DNA of 64,000 nucleotides from Acidovorax sp. NO-1 (GTDB lineage Bacteria > Pseudomonadota > Gammaproteobacteria > Burkholderiales > Burkholderiaceae_C): assembly GCF_000238595.1 (NCBI RefSeq), contig NZ_AGTS01000100.1, positions 1-64,000 of the forward strand. Reading direction: 5' to 3'. The notes under the pieces are model-generated. The model saw only the letters and a program-made list of their open reading frames with translations. It did not search any database and was not told the origin of the DNA. Positions within the stretch are counted from its first letter, which is position 1. The number at the start of each line of letters is the position of its first letter. Below are positions 21,626 to 29,495 of this stretch, piece by piece. The translations under genes were made by a program, and so were the position numbers.

Positions 21626-22396
21626 TTACGCAATCCCCGATTTTAGGGGTACAAAATGGACCGGTTCGAGCACGTTTTGTTTCAATCCGTGCGGTGTTCT
21701 GTCGATGACCAGCAACATCTGCTGCCCGCCCGCAAGGGCCATCGGTGCTACCAGACGCCCGCCCACGGCCAGCTGGTCGCACCAGGCCGGGGGCACGGCG
21801 TCTCCACCCGCCGCGGCGATGATCGCAGCATAGGGTGCGCCCTGGGCGTATCCCAACATGCCATCCCCCAAAAGCAAATGGACATTGGCCAGCCGAAACG
21901 GGCGCAGATTCTGTCTCGCCTTGTCGTGCAGCCCGCGCAGGCGCTCCACGGTATAGACCTCGCGCGCCAGAAAGCTGAGCACCGCCGCCTGGTAACCGCA
22001 GCCGGTACCGATCTCCAGCACCCGGCCCAAACCCCCGGCACGCGCAATCTCTGCTCCCAACAGCAGCTCGCACATGCGGGCAACAACATTGGGTTTGGAA
22101 ATGGTCTGGCCCAGGCCAATGGGCAAACTGGTGTCTTCATAAGCCTGGTTGACCAGGGCACTGTCTACAAAACGGTGTCGCTCCACCCTGCCCATGGCTT
22201 GCAGCACGGCTGGCGACGTGATGCCTCCGGCGGCGAGTTTTTGCACCATGCGGGCGCGCACGGCGGCTGAATCCAGCCCCACCCCCACCGGGGTTGGCGC
22301 AGCAGGGCTGCGCACTGCGGGTGCTGGCGGTGCAGTGCGGGCGGGCACAGCACCTGATCCCGGCAAGCGGGCCGGAAACCCGGGGCGGCGCTGCAT
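21626..22396 (-). CDS. pcm: Protein-L-isoaspartate O-methyltransferase
   Basis: Pcm repairs isoaspartyl residues in ageing proteins by SAM-dependent methylation. I choose the ATG at 22396, which shares one base with the surE stop (TGATG) and gives 256 residues. An upstream ATG would add 19 Gly/Trp-rich residues unlike the family. The SAM motif EIGTGCGYQAAVLS is at the usual place. The N-terminus has an extra Pro/Ala-rich stretch of about 35 residues before the conserved domain, as in some betaproteobacterial homologues. Confidence 0.94.
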   Translation of the reverse strand: MQRRPGFPARLPGSGAVPARTAPPAPAVRSPAAPTPVGVGLDSAAVRARMVQKLAAGGITSPAVLQAMGRVERHRFVDSALVNQAYEDTSLPIGLGQTISKPNVVARMCELLLGAEIARAGGLGRVLEIGTGCGYQAAVLSFLAREVYTVERLRGLHDKARQNLRPFRLANVHLLLGDGMLGYAQGAPYAAIIAAAGGDAVPPAWCDQLAVGGRLVAPMALAGGQQMLLVIDRTPHGLKQNVLEPVHFVPLKSGIA

Positions 22397-23184
22397 CAGG
22401 CTGTGGGGGCGCCAGCCGCCCCAGCCACAAGCCGGGACGCCGTTTGCGCCCAATAGCCCAGGTTGTCATGGTCGGTCAGGTCCACCTTCAGGGGCGTGAT
22501 GGACACATGGCCCTGCGCCGTGGCATGGAAATCCGTGCCTTCCGCATCGTCTTTGGCCGCCCCGGCGCCACCAATCCAGTACATCGCCTCACCCCGGGGG
22601 CTTTCCTGCACGATCACACGCTCGGCCGCATGGCGGCGCCCCAGGCGGCACAGCTTGATGGGCTGTAGTGCCGCAAGCGGCATATTGGGAATGTTCACGT
22701 TCAGCAGCCAGGGTGTATCGGTCACCAGGTTTTGGGCGCGCATCTGCGCCACGATCTCCCGTGCCTTGGCCGCTGCGGCCTCGATCTCGCCCCAGCCTTT
22801 GTCCACCTGCGAGAAGGCAATGGCCGGAATGCCAAACAGAAAGCCCTCCATGGCCGCGCCCACCGTGCCCGAATAGATGGTGTCGTCGCCCATGTTCGCG
22901 CCATTGTTGATGCCCGACACCACCAGATCGGGCCGGTAGCCCAGCAGCCCCGTCAGGGCGATGTGCACACAGTCGGCCGGCGTTCCGTTCACATAACGGA
23001 AGCCGTTGTGCGCCTTGTGCACATACAGCGGCGAGTGCAGGGTCAGCGCATTGGACTTGGCGCTGTTGTTGTGCTCGGGTGCGACCACTTCCACCTCCAC
23101 CCCGTCAAGGGATTTCAGGGCATCGTGCAGCGCCACGATGCCGGGGGCCTGGTAGCCGTCGTCGTTGGATATCAGAATTTTCAT
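22396..23184 (-). CDS. surE: 5'/3'-nucleotidase SurE
   Basis: SurE is a stationary-phase survival phosphatase acting on nucleoside monophosphates. I choose the ATG at 23184, giving 262 residues beginning MKILISNDDGYQAPG, which carries the metal-binding Asp pair. Further ligands are in NNSAKSNAL and SGINNGANMGDDTIYSGTVG. It is the first gene of the long minus-strand run. The 138-bp gap to the plus-strand oxidoreductase probably holds divergent promoters. Confidence 0.97.
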   Translation of the reverse strand: MKILISNDDGYQAPGIVALHDALKSLDGVEVEVVAPEHNNSAKSNALTLHSPLYVHKAHNGFRYVNGTPADCVHIALTGLLGYRPDLVVSGINNGANMGDDTIYSGTVGAAMEGFLFGIPAIAFSQVDKGWGEIEAAAAKAREIVAQMRAQNLVTDTPWLLNVNIPNMPLAALQPIKLCRLGRRHAAERVIVQESPRGEAMYWIGGAGAAKDDAEGTDFHATAQGHVSITPLKVDLTDHDNLGYWAQTASRLVAGAAGAPTA

Positions 23185-23322
23185 GGGTTGCGGTAGAGCT
23201 TGCAACGGATTGTAGGTGGGGCCTCCACGTGCCGTGTGCAGCCCATATCCGTCGCTCTTGGGACACGGCGCTGCCTGCAGCCCCGCCTATCATGCAACCC
23301 ACACTGACAGGAGACTTTTCCC

Positions 23323-24297
23323 ATGCACGCTTGGCTTTGCACCAACCCCACCGGCGTTGACGCCCTGGCCTGGACCGAATTGCCCACGCCCACGCCCAAG
23401 GCGGGCGAGGTGCTGATCGAGATCAAGGCGGCCAGCCTGAACTTCCCCGATCTGCTGATCGTGCAGAACAAGTACCAGATGAAGCCGCCCCTGCCATTCG
23501 TTCCGGGCTCGGAATATGCCGGCGTGGTGGCGGCCGTGGGCGAAGGCGTCACGCACCTCAAGGTCGGCCAGAACGTGGCCTGCCTGTCGGGCACCGGCGG
23601 CTTTGGTACCCACACCATCGCCCCGGCAGCCCTGTGCATGCCGCTGCCTGACGGCTTTTCGCATGTTGATGCCGCCGCGTTCATCATGATCTACGCCACC
23701 TCACACCATGCCCTCGTAGACCGCGCGCAGCTCAAGGCGGGCGAGACCGTACTGGTGCTGGGCGCCGCCGGGGGCGTGGGCACGGCGGCCATCCAGATTG
23801 CCAAGGCCATGGGGGCCCGCGTGATTGCAGCAGCATCGAGCGACGAAAAGTGCGCGCTGTGCACCTCCATCGGCGCCGACGCCACCATCAACTACAGCAA
23901 GGACAACCTGCGCGACGCCATCAAGGCGCTTACCGACGGCAAGGGCCCCGACGTGATCTATGACCCTGTGGGCGGCGACTTTGCCGAGCCCGCCTTCCGC
24001 TCCATTGCCTGGCGCGGGCGCTACCTGGTGGTGGGGTTCGCTTCCGGCCCCATCCCGGCCCTGCCCTTCAACCTGGCGCTGCTCAAGGGTGCGTCCATCG
24101 TGGGCGTGTTCTGGGGCGACTTTGCCAAGCGCGAGCCCAAGGCCAATGCCGCCATGATGGGCGAGCTGGCGCAGTGGTATGCGCAGGGCAAGATCAAGCC
24201 CGTGATCGACCGCACCATGCCCATGGCCGAGCTGCCCGCCGCCTACGCGCACATGGGTTCGCGGGGGGTGATGGGCAAGCTCGTCATGGTGAACTGA
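23323..24297 (+). CDS. NADPH:quinone oxidoreductase-family (MDR) protein
   Basis: This 324-residue, zinc-free medium-chain dehydrogenase/reductase resembles quinone oxidoreductase Qor and enoyl reductases. The GroES-like N-terminal half (about 1-125) contains SLNFPDLLIVQNKYQ and PGSEYAGVV. The Rossmann half has the nucleotide motif GAAGGVGTAAIQIAK near 147. No structural or catalytic zinc cysteines are seen, which fits the quinone reductase branch. It stands alone, with a GGAG-type site in front (ACAGGAGACTTTTCCC). The substrate cannot be told from sequence. Confidence 0.88.
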   Translation: MHAWLCTNPTGVDALAWTELPTPTPKAGEVLIEIKAASLNFPDLLIVQNKYQMKPPLPFVPGSEYAGVVAAVGEGVTHLKVGQNVACLSGTGGFGTHTIAPAALCMPLPDGFSHVDAAAFIMIYATSHHALVDRAQLKAGETVLVLGAAGGVGTAAIQIAKAMGARVIAAASSDEKCALCTSIGADATINYSKDNLRDAIKALTDGKGPDVIYDPVGGDFAEPAFRSIAWRGRYLVVGFASGPIPALPFNLALLKGASIVGVFWGDFAKREPKANAAMMGELAQWYAQGKIKPVIDRTMPMAELPAAYAHMGSRGVMGKLVMVN

Positions 24298-24401
24298 TCC
24301 CCGTCCTGCCAGTCTGTGGATTTGGCGGGACCTCCCCTCGGCAAACCGGCCGCTGTGTCACACTCGCAACTCCTGCCTCCCCCTGACACTGGTGTCCGCA
24401 C

Positions 24402-25943
24402 ATGGCCGACCGACCACCTTCCGACATCGCGCGCGAGACGCTCAAACAGCTGGCGGCCCGCCGTCTGCCCCCCACGCCCGACAACTATCTGGCGCTGTAC
24501 GATGAAATCGCCGGAAGCCGCAGCGTGCAGCCGTTTCCGGAAGGCCCGCTCAGCCAGATCCTGCGCGTGCTGCCGGGGCAGACCCCCGCGCAGAAGCGCC
24601 TTCTGGGCCAGTTTGAACGTGCCGTCAGCCAGAAAGACTGGACTTCGCTTCAAAGCGTGCTGGTGGGCTATGCCAACCTGGGGCTGAGCCCTGCTGCCGC
24701 CGCGGCGGCCCCCGTAGAAACCCCGCCCGACCCCCGCACCAGCCCTGGCGTGCTGCCGGACGAGTTTGCGCAGATGCTGGCCCGCCTGATCGACAACACC
24801 CTGCCCGCGCTGGGCGAAGACGACGCCCGCGTGATCGAGATGGCGCAAAAGCTCATCGCGTTTCTGAAGGAGCCTGCGCCGCCCATCTCTACCGTCCAGC
24901 TCATGCTGGGCAACTTCACCTACCGGCTGTCATTTGCCACCGAGGAGCAGGCCTCCATACGCGCCGGCCTGCTGGAGCTGCTGCACATGGTGTTCGAGAA
25001 CATCGCCGTGCTCAGCACCGAAGACCGCTGGCTGCAAGGCCAGGCCGAGGCGTTGATGGCCGCCTCCACCCCGCCCCTCACGCTGCGCCGCCTGGACGAC
25101 GTGCAGCGGCGCCTGAAAGACGTGATCTTCAAGCAGACCGAGGCCAAGGCGCGCACTGTGGAAGCGCAGGAGCAGATGAAGGACATGCTGGCCACCTTCA
25201 TCGACCGCCTTGCCGCCATCACGGCGTCCAGCTCCAGCTACCAGGGCACGATGGCGCGGTGTGCCGACCTGATCGGCAAGGCCAACACGCTGGAAGAAAT
25301 CGCGCCCGTGCTGCAAGAGGTCATGTCGGCCACCCGCGCGATGGCGCTGGACAGCCGTGTAGCCCACGACGAACTGCAGGACCTGCGCGAGCGCACAGAA
25401 GCCAAACGCGCCGAAGTCGCCCGGCTGCAGGAAGAACTCGACCGCGCCAGCGCCCAGGCGCGGCATGACCCGCTGACCGGTTCGCTCAACCGCAAGGGCC
25501 TCGATGAAGCCATGGAGCGCGAAATCGCGCGTGCACGCCGCCTGGGCTCGCCCCTGTGCCTGGCCCTGCTCGACGTGGACAACTTCAAGACCATCAACGA
25601 CCGCCTGGGCCACTCGGGCGGAGACGCCGCCCTGGTGCACCTGGCGCAGGTCACGCGCGAAGTGATGCGGCCGCAGGATTTGCTGGCACGGTACGGCGGC
25701 GAAGAATTCGTGCTGGTGCTGCCCGACACCCTGGCCGCCAGCGGCGTGACCGCCATGACACGCCTTCAGCGCGAACTCACCACACGGTTCTTCCTGCAAG
25801 GCACTGAAAAAGTGCTCATCACCTTCAGCGCCGGCGTGGCCCAGTTGCACGACAACGAAAGCAGCGCCGACGCCATCATCCGCGCCGACAAGGCCATGTA
25901 CCTTGCCAAGCGCTCGGGCAAGAACCGTGTGATGGCAGCCTGA
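24402..25943 (+). CDS. Cytosolic GGDEF diguanylate cyclase
   Basis: This 513-residue protein should make cyclic di-GMP. The C-terminal GGDEF domain (about 350-513) has an intact active site YGGEEFVLVLP and the DVDNFKTINDRLGH segment. The N-terminal two thirds are helical, without membrane segments or a named sensor domain, and end in a coiled coil (about 305-350, ELQDLRERTEAKRAEVARLQ). It is monocistronic, and one copy of the palindromic intergenic repeat family lies just downstream. The signal it senses is unknown. Confidence 0.92.
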   Translation: MADRPPSDIARETLKQLAARRLPPTPDNYLALYDEIAGSRSVQPFPEGPLSQILRVLPGQTPAQKRLLGQFERAVSQKDWTSLQSVLVGYANLGLSPAAAAAAPVETPPDPRTSPGVLPDEFAQMLARLIDNTLPALGEDDARVIEMAQKLIAFLKEPAPPISTVQLMLGNFTYRLSFATEEQASIRAGLLELLHMVFENIAVLSTEDRWLQGQAEALMAASTPPLTLRRLDDVQRRLKDVIFKQTEAKARTVEAQEQMKDMLATFIDRLAAITASSSSYQGTMARCADLIGKANTLEEIAPVLQEVMSATRAMALDSRVAHDELQDLRERTEAKRAEVARLQEELDRASAQARHDPLTGSLNRKGLDEAMEREIARARRLGSPLCLALLDVDNFKTINDRLGHSGGDAALVHLAQVTREVMRPQDLLARYGGEEFVLVLPDTLAASGVTAMTRLQRELTTRFFLQGTEKVLITFSAGVAQLHDNESSADAIIRADKAMYLAKRSGKNRVMAA

Positions 25944-25985
25944 AGCCGGGGCGCACCGAGGCGCAGGGTGCACGCTTCGGGCCAA

Positions 25986-26052
25986 TTGCTACTAAATTTA
26001 TAGCTGCTCGCGCTTACCAGTTAAGCGCTGGAGGCCAAAATCATTAAAATTT
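25986..26052. repeat. AGCGCTT-palindrome intergenic repeat, copy 1
   Basis: The core reads GCGCTTACCAGTTAAGCGCT, flanked by TAGCT and AT-rich arms. It is one of nine related intergenic elements seen between about 26 and 63 kb. Confidence 0.7.
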
Positions 26053-26140
26053 TCTGCCCTGTAGCCTGATGTAACGCCCTTCTGCGCTACCCCCAAGGCA
26101 CCGTACGATGCCCACTACTTCTCGCACCCAAGGAAACGCC

Positions 26141-27985
26141 ATGCCCCAAGCCTTCTCGCCCAGCCCGCTCAGTTCGCCCCGCCTGGGCCGCAAACTGCTC
26201 GCCACCGCCGCCCTGGCCGCCGTGGCAGCGCTCGCGGGCTGCGCCAGCGCCCCCTCGCAGTTCGCCTACACCGTGCCCGCCCAACCCGAGGGTTCATCGG
26301 GCTACACCGAAAAACCCGGCTGGGCCACCGAGAAGTTCGCCGTGGCCGCCGCCAACCCGCTGGCCACCGACGCGGGCTACCAGGTCCTCAAGGCCGGTGG
26401 CTCAGCCATCGACGCTGCCATCGCCGTGCAGATGGTGCTGACGCTCGTAGAGCCCCAGTCCAGCGGCATCGGCGGCGGCGCCTTCCTGCTGCACAGCACC
26501 GGCAAGACCGTAGAGGCCTATGACGGCCGCGAGACCGCCCCCGCCGCTGCCGACGAAAAACTGTTCCTGGGCGCCGATGGGAAACCCGTGCCGTTCTACG
26601 ACGGTGTGGTGGGCGGCCGATCGGTGGGCGTGCCCGGCACCGTGCGCATGCTGGAGATGGCGCACAAGCAGCACGGCAAGCTACCCTGGGCCAGCCTGTT
26701 CCAGCCCGCCATCACCCTGGCCGAAGGCGGCTTCAAGGTCAGCGCACGGCTGAATACTTTGGTGAAGGCCGACGCCCACCTCAAGAAAGACCCCGTCGCC
26801 GCCGCCTACTTCTACAAGCCCGATGGCGACGCACGCGACGTGGGCTTCAACCTGCGCAACCCCGAGCTGGCCGCCGTGCTGCGCCGTATCGCCGCCGAAG
26901 GCAGCAAGGCCCTGCACGAAGGCGAGATCGCCCAGGCCATCGTCGACAAGGTGCAAAAACACCCCACCAATCCCGGCAAGCTCAGCATGGCCGACCTGGC
27001 GGGCTACCAGCCCAAAAAGCGCGAAGCCCTGTGCCACGACTACCAGGTGCAGGCCAAAGACTTCCGCGTGTGCGGCTTCCCGCCGCCCAGCTCAGGCGCC
27101 ATTGCCATCGGGCAGATCCTGGGCATCCTGAAAAACACCGACGCCGCCGCCAAGCCCCTGCAAGACGGCATTCCATCGGCCGACTGGCTGCACCTGTACA
27201 CCGAGGCCGCCCGCCTGGCCTTTGCCGACCGCGCCCTCTACGTGGCCGACCCCGACTTTGTGCAGGCCCCCGGCGGCAGCTGGAGCAGCCTGATCGCCCC
27301 CGCCTACCTGGCCGAACGCGCCAAACTCATCGGCACGCAAAGCATGAAAGTCGCCCAGCCCGGCAACCCGGCCGCCGTGAAGACCGGCTACGCCCCCATG
27401 CCCGACCAGCCCGAGTACGGCACCAGCCACATCAGCATCGTCGATGCCTTTGGCAACGCCGTGGCCATGACCACCACCATCGAAGACGCCTTTGGTGCCC
27501 GCCAGATGGTCAAAGGCTTTTTGCTGAACAACGAACTCACCGACTTCAGCTTTGCCCCCAACGACGCGCAAGGCCAGCCCATTGCCAACCGCGTGCAGCC
27601 CGGCAAGCGCCCCCGCTCCTCGATGGCGCCCACGCTGGTGTTCGACAAGGCCACGGGTGAACTCCTGATGAGCGGCGGCAGCCCCGGCGGCGCAGCCATC
27701 ATCCACTACACCGCCAAGACGTTGTACGGCGTCTTCAACTGGGGCCTGATGCCCCAGCAGGCCATCAACCTGCCCAACTTCGGCTCGATGAACGGCCCCA
27801 CGCTGCTGGAAGAAAAGCGCTTCCCGCCCGCCACGGTGGAAGCCCTGCGCGCCCGCGGTGCCGAGGTGCGCGAGATGAACATGACGAGCGGCCTGCAGGC
27901 CATCACCCTGGGCAACGCGCATGGCAAGAAACTGTGGATGGGTGGGGCCGACCCGCGGCGTGAAGGGGTGGTGATGGGGGATTGA
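26141..27985 (+). CDS. ggt: Gamma-glutamyltransferase
   Basis: Ggt hydrolyses glutathione and other gamma-glutamyl compounds or transfers the gamma-glutamyl group. I choose the ATG at 26141, with AAGGAAACGCC in front, giving 614 residues. An ATG at 26108 has no such site. The precursor is N-terminally lipidated or at least exported (ALAGCASAP at about 30-38). The two-subunit N-terminal nucleophile fold is visible. The self-cleavage Thr is in YGTSHISIVD, and SGGSPGGAAI is the conserved glycine loop near the end. The outer surface or periplasm is the likely location. No linked transporter is present. Confidence 0.95.
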   Translation: MPQAFSPSPLSSPRLGRKLLATAALAAVAALAGCASAPSQFAYTVPAQPEGSSGYTEKPGWATEKFAVAAANPLATDAGYQVLKAGGSAIDAAIAVQMVLTLVEPQSSGIGGGAFLLHSTGKTVEAYDGRETAPAAADEKLFLGADGKPVPFYDGVVGGRSVGVPGTVRMLEMAHKQHGKLPWASLFQPAITLAEGGFKVSARLNTLVKADAHLKKDPVAAAYFYKPDGDARDVGFNLRNPELAAVLRRIAAEGSKALHEGEIAQAIVDKVQKHPTNPGKLSMADLAGYQPKKREALCHDYQVQAKDFRVCGFPPPSSGAIAIGQILGILKNTDAAAKPLQDGIPSADWLHLYTEAARLAFADRALYVADPDFVQAPGGSWSSLIAPAYLAERAKLIGTQSMKVAQPGNPAAVKTGYAPMPDQPEYGTSHISIVDAFGNAVAMTTTIEDAFGARQMVKGFLLNNELTDFSFAPNDAQGQPIANRVQPGKRPRSSMAPTLVFDKATGELLMSGGSPGGAAIIHYTAKTLYGVFNWGLMPQQAINLPNFGSMNGPTLLEEKRFPPATVEALRARGAEVREMNMTSGLQAITLGNAHGKKLWMGGADPRREGVVMGD

Positions 27986-28032
27986 AGGAGTGGGCCGGGC
28001 AATGCTTCGGCCTCCTTCATCCCTTTGAGACC

Positions 28033-28088
28033 GTTCACGCTGAGCCTGTCGACGCGCCGCGCAATGCTTCGACAGGCTCAGGCTGAAC
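28033..28088. repeat. Imperfect inverted repeat with GACAGGCTCAG arms
   Basis: Two 20-nt arms (28033-28052 and 28069-28088) are reverse complements except for two positions, around a 16-nt loop. The arm core TCGACAGGCTCAG is a motif I recognise from dispersed repeats in other proteobacteria. The right arm touches the stop codon of the UPF0158 gene. It may act as a transcript-end hairpin for both ggt and the UPF0158 gene, though no T run follows. Confidence 0.65.
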
Positions 28089-28504
28089 TACACAAGATCA
28101 ATGCCATGGTCCGCACACCACTGGCGAAGGCGAGACTCGGTGGCAGACCGCTCAAATTCAAACCACGCGGCCAGCTGACCTCTGCATTCCAGAAACTCCT
28201 TGAAGCGTGCGTACGCGCCGCGCCGGCGAAAGAAACCCCGGACGGTTTCCGCATCGTTTTGAAGGTACTTTTCCGAAAACTCCATCGCCAGGTCCCAGCC
28301 CAGGTCCAGCTCGCGCTTTCCCGGCAGTGCCAGGTAGGGGCCGGTTTCAATATCCTCCGGCAGCTCTTGGTCCAACTCCAAGTCGCCGGAAACGATATGC
28401 ACGGTCCCGCGCTCCAGGCTGACGAACGCCTGCGTGTCCATCAGATCGGCGAGGGCGCAGAACTCATAGCCATCCAGGATTTCACTGAACTTTGCGGTGG
28501 TCAT
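28088..28504 (-). CDS. UPF0158-family protein
   Basis: I choose the ATG at 28504, giving 138 residues beginning MTTAKFSEILDGYEFCAL. The frame extends to 28570 without family-like sequence. The protein matches the UPF0158 family (KFSEIxDAxE start, a glutamate-rich middle, and a helical C-terminus with MEFSEKYLQNDAE). Its function is unknown. It lies on the minus strand in line with the integron cassettes to its right, and proteins of this kind occur on mobile cassettes, so it could be the last surviving cassette. I see no attC after its stop. Confidence 0.75.
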   Translation of the reverse strand: MTTAKFSEILDGYEFCALADLMDTQAFVSLERGTVHIVSGDLELDQELPEDIETGPYLALPGKRELDLGWDLAMEFSEKYLQNDAETVRGFFRRRGAYARFKEFLECRGQLAAWFEFERSATESRLRQWCADHGIDLV

Positions 28505-28651
28505 GCCGGAGGCAATCCTGTAAAACAGTTGGACACCCGTAGAGACCGCCGACTGCGCATCCCAGCCCAAAACTCACATTCCAACTGGCGTGAAGAACTT
28601 GCCATCAATGATGGTATGTACTGCCGCCGCAGAGCACCAGGAAAAAAAAGC

Positions 28652-28756
28652 ATTCTTAACGAGGCGTAGAAATCCTCAGTGAACTCACCGCGCAATACGG
28701 ACAGCCACTCGGGCTGAAACCAGTATCCAAGCGCCACTGGGCCGACCTGTTAAGGC
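28652..28756 (-). other. Possible second attC or cassette remnant
   Basis: On the minus strand this segment starts with GCCTTAAC just after the 65-residue gene and ends near GTTAAG (28655-28660), which pair as simple and complementary core-like ends about 100 bp apart. The inner arms show little complementarity, so this is a weak attC candidate. No convincing gene lies between 28571 and 28777. Confidence 0.3.
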
Positions 28757-28777
28757 TAAGCCAGAAAAAACGGTGGC

Positions 28778-28975
28778 TCATTTCTTCTTGTCCGCGCGAA
28801 AGCGCCACTCCCACAGCAGGCCCCCGACCGCGCCGATGCCGACGAGCCAGGCGCCCGCTGAAACCGTGTCCGTACCGGCAGGCGCAAGTAAATGAAATAG
28901 CACCGCGAGCGCCACTGCACCGACCACGCCAACGAGAACCGCCGGAGCAACTATTAGCGCGAAGAGCTCTTCCAT
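28778..28975 (-). CDS. Small two-helix membrane protein in an integron cassette
   Basis: This 65-residue protein begins MEELFALIVAPAVLVG. It has two hydrophobic helices (about 4-30 and 38-56) and a basic end (RFRADKKK), so it is probably an inner-membrane peptide. I do not recognise a family. It starts 7 nt after the degenerate attC core at 28982-28989, which is typical spacing for a cassette gene. Membrane peptides of unknown role are common on integron cassettes. Confidence 0.6.
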   Translation of the reverse strand: MEELFALIVAPAVLVGVVGAVALAVLFHLLAPAGTDTVSAGAWLVGIGAVGGLLWEWRFRADKKK

Positions 28976-28981
28976 GCCTGA

Positions 28982-29042
28982 GCCTTAAGGTTGAAGTCGA
29001 GCCGGGCTCGAAGGGCATCGGTACTCGAACGGCATGTTAGGC
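28982..29042 (-). other. attC recombination site of the first cassette
   Basis: This 61-bp site is read on the minus strand. It opens with the core GCCTAAC (29042-29036), overlapping the cassette gene's stop codon. GTTCGAGT follows, with a central TTCGAGCCCGGCTCGA palindrome, then ACTTCAAC and a final CTTAAGGC. The arms GTTCGAGT and ACTTCAAC are complementary at six of eight positions. Length and layout resemble the 60-bp aadA-type attC. The last core reads CTTAAGGC instead of GTTRRRY, so the crossover G is missing. Confidence 0.65.
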
Positions 29043-29375
29043 GGCATCCTCAGCGTAGCCGTCCAGTGGGCGGAAGCGAAACGCAAAGCCAGCACCTTCC
29101 ACTGCGCACTGCGCCTTGACGAGAAATTCCAGCGCTGCCGCGTCGGGCCTATAGCGAACCAGCACGTCGATGACAAAGTCGCGTCCCTTGGCATTCGGGT
29201 AACTCACGTAAACCTCTCCAGATTCGAGGAACGCCAAGTAGGTGTTTAGTTTCGCCTGTAGCACTACGAGGTGCTCGCCGTCCCAAGGCAAATGATCCGA
29301 TACCGTGAGATGGACCTTGCCTGATGCCCGGTCGATGCCTATTGCATCAATCGAAGAATGTTGCTCGACGCTCAA
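29037..29375 (-). CDS. First cassette gene, DUF6572-like
   Basis: This 112-residue protein reads from a TTG codon at 29375 (MSVEQHSSIDAIGIDRASG). It matches my recollection of the DUF6572 family (a conserved IDAIG start, LTVSDHLPW, LNTYLAFLESGEVY and YPNAKGRDFVIDV). Its function is unknown. The gene fills the cassette between the attI core and attC and ends inside the attC core. No Shine-Dalgarno precedes the TTG. The nearest one is the AGGAGG of the attI mini-frame, which stops 10 nt upstream, so coupled translation is plausible. Confidence 0.75.
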   Translation of the reverse strand: MSVEQHSSIDAIGIDRASGKVHLTVSDHLPWDGEHLVVLQAKLNTYLAFLESGEVYVSYPNAKGRDFVIDVLVRYRPDAAALEFLVKAQCAVEGAGFAFRFRPLDGYAEDAA

Positions 29376-29383
29376 CGAATGCC

Positions 29384-29460
29384 GCCTAACGTAATTTAGA
29401 CCGCAAAACCTGCGGGATAAACTGGACCTTGCGGGATATTCTGGACACGGGAACCTCCTG
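29384..29460 (-). other. Integron attI site
   Basis: On the minus strand the core GTTAGGC (29390-29384) matches GTTRRRY and marks the point where cassettes join. Towards intI, two 17-bp direct repeats (TGCGGGATAAACTGGAC at 29411-29427 and TGCGGGATATTCTGGAC at 29430-29446) lie 19 bp apart, suggesting extra integrase-binding sites like those of attI1. The site lies between divergent intI and cassettes, as in mobile integrons. Confidence 0.7.
29386..29448 (-). CDS. 20-codon mini-frame inside attI
   Basis: This short frame (MSRISRKVQF then IPQVLRSKLR) starts at GTG 29448, with a perfect AGGAGG five bases upstream, and stops at the TAG inside the attI core GTTAGGC. It ends 10 nt before the TTG of the first cassette gene, which has no ribosome-binding site. 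In class 1 integrons a comparable short frame in attI1 (ORF11) raises translation of the first cassette. I infer the same role here. The peptide is basic and may have no function of its own. Confidence 0.55.
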   Translation of the reverse strand: MSRISRKVQFIPQVLRSKLR

Positions 29461-29495
29461 AAAGTGGCTTGCAGCTTGAGGTGGCGGCCGATACA

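Noticed and set aside
28501-28737. A separate minus-strand gene of 78 codons between the UPF0158 gene and the small membrane protein
   Set aside because: It has no ribosome-binding site, overlaps the UPF0158 start, and shows no domain. The sequence looks like cassette spacer or remnant.
29396-29460. Insertion-sequence end from the GCGGGATA...CTGGAC repeats
   Set aside because: No transposase, no second end and no target duplication were seen. The position in attI fits integrase-binding repeats better, though an old insertion sequence end cannot be fully ruled out.
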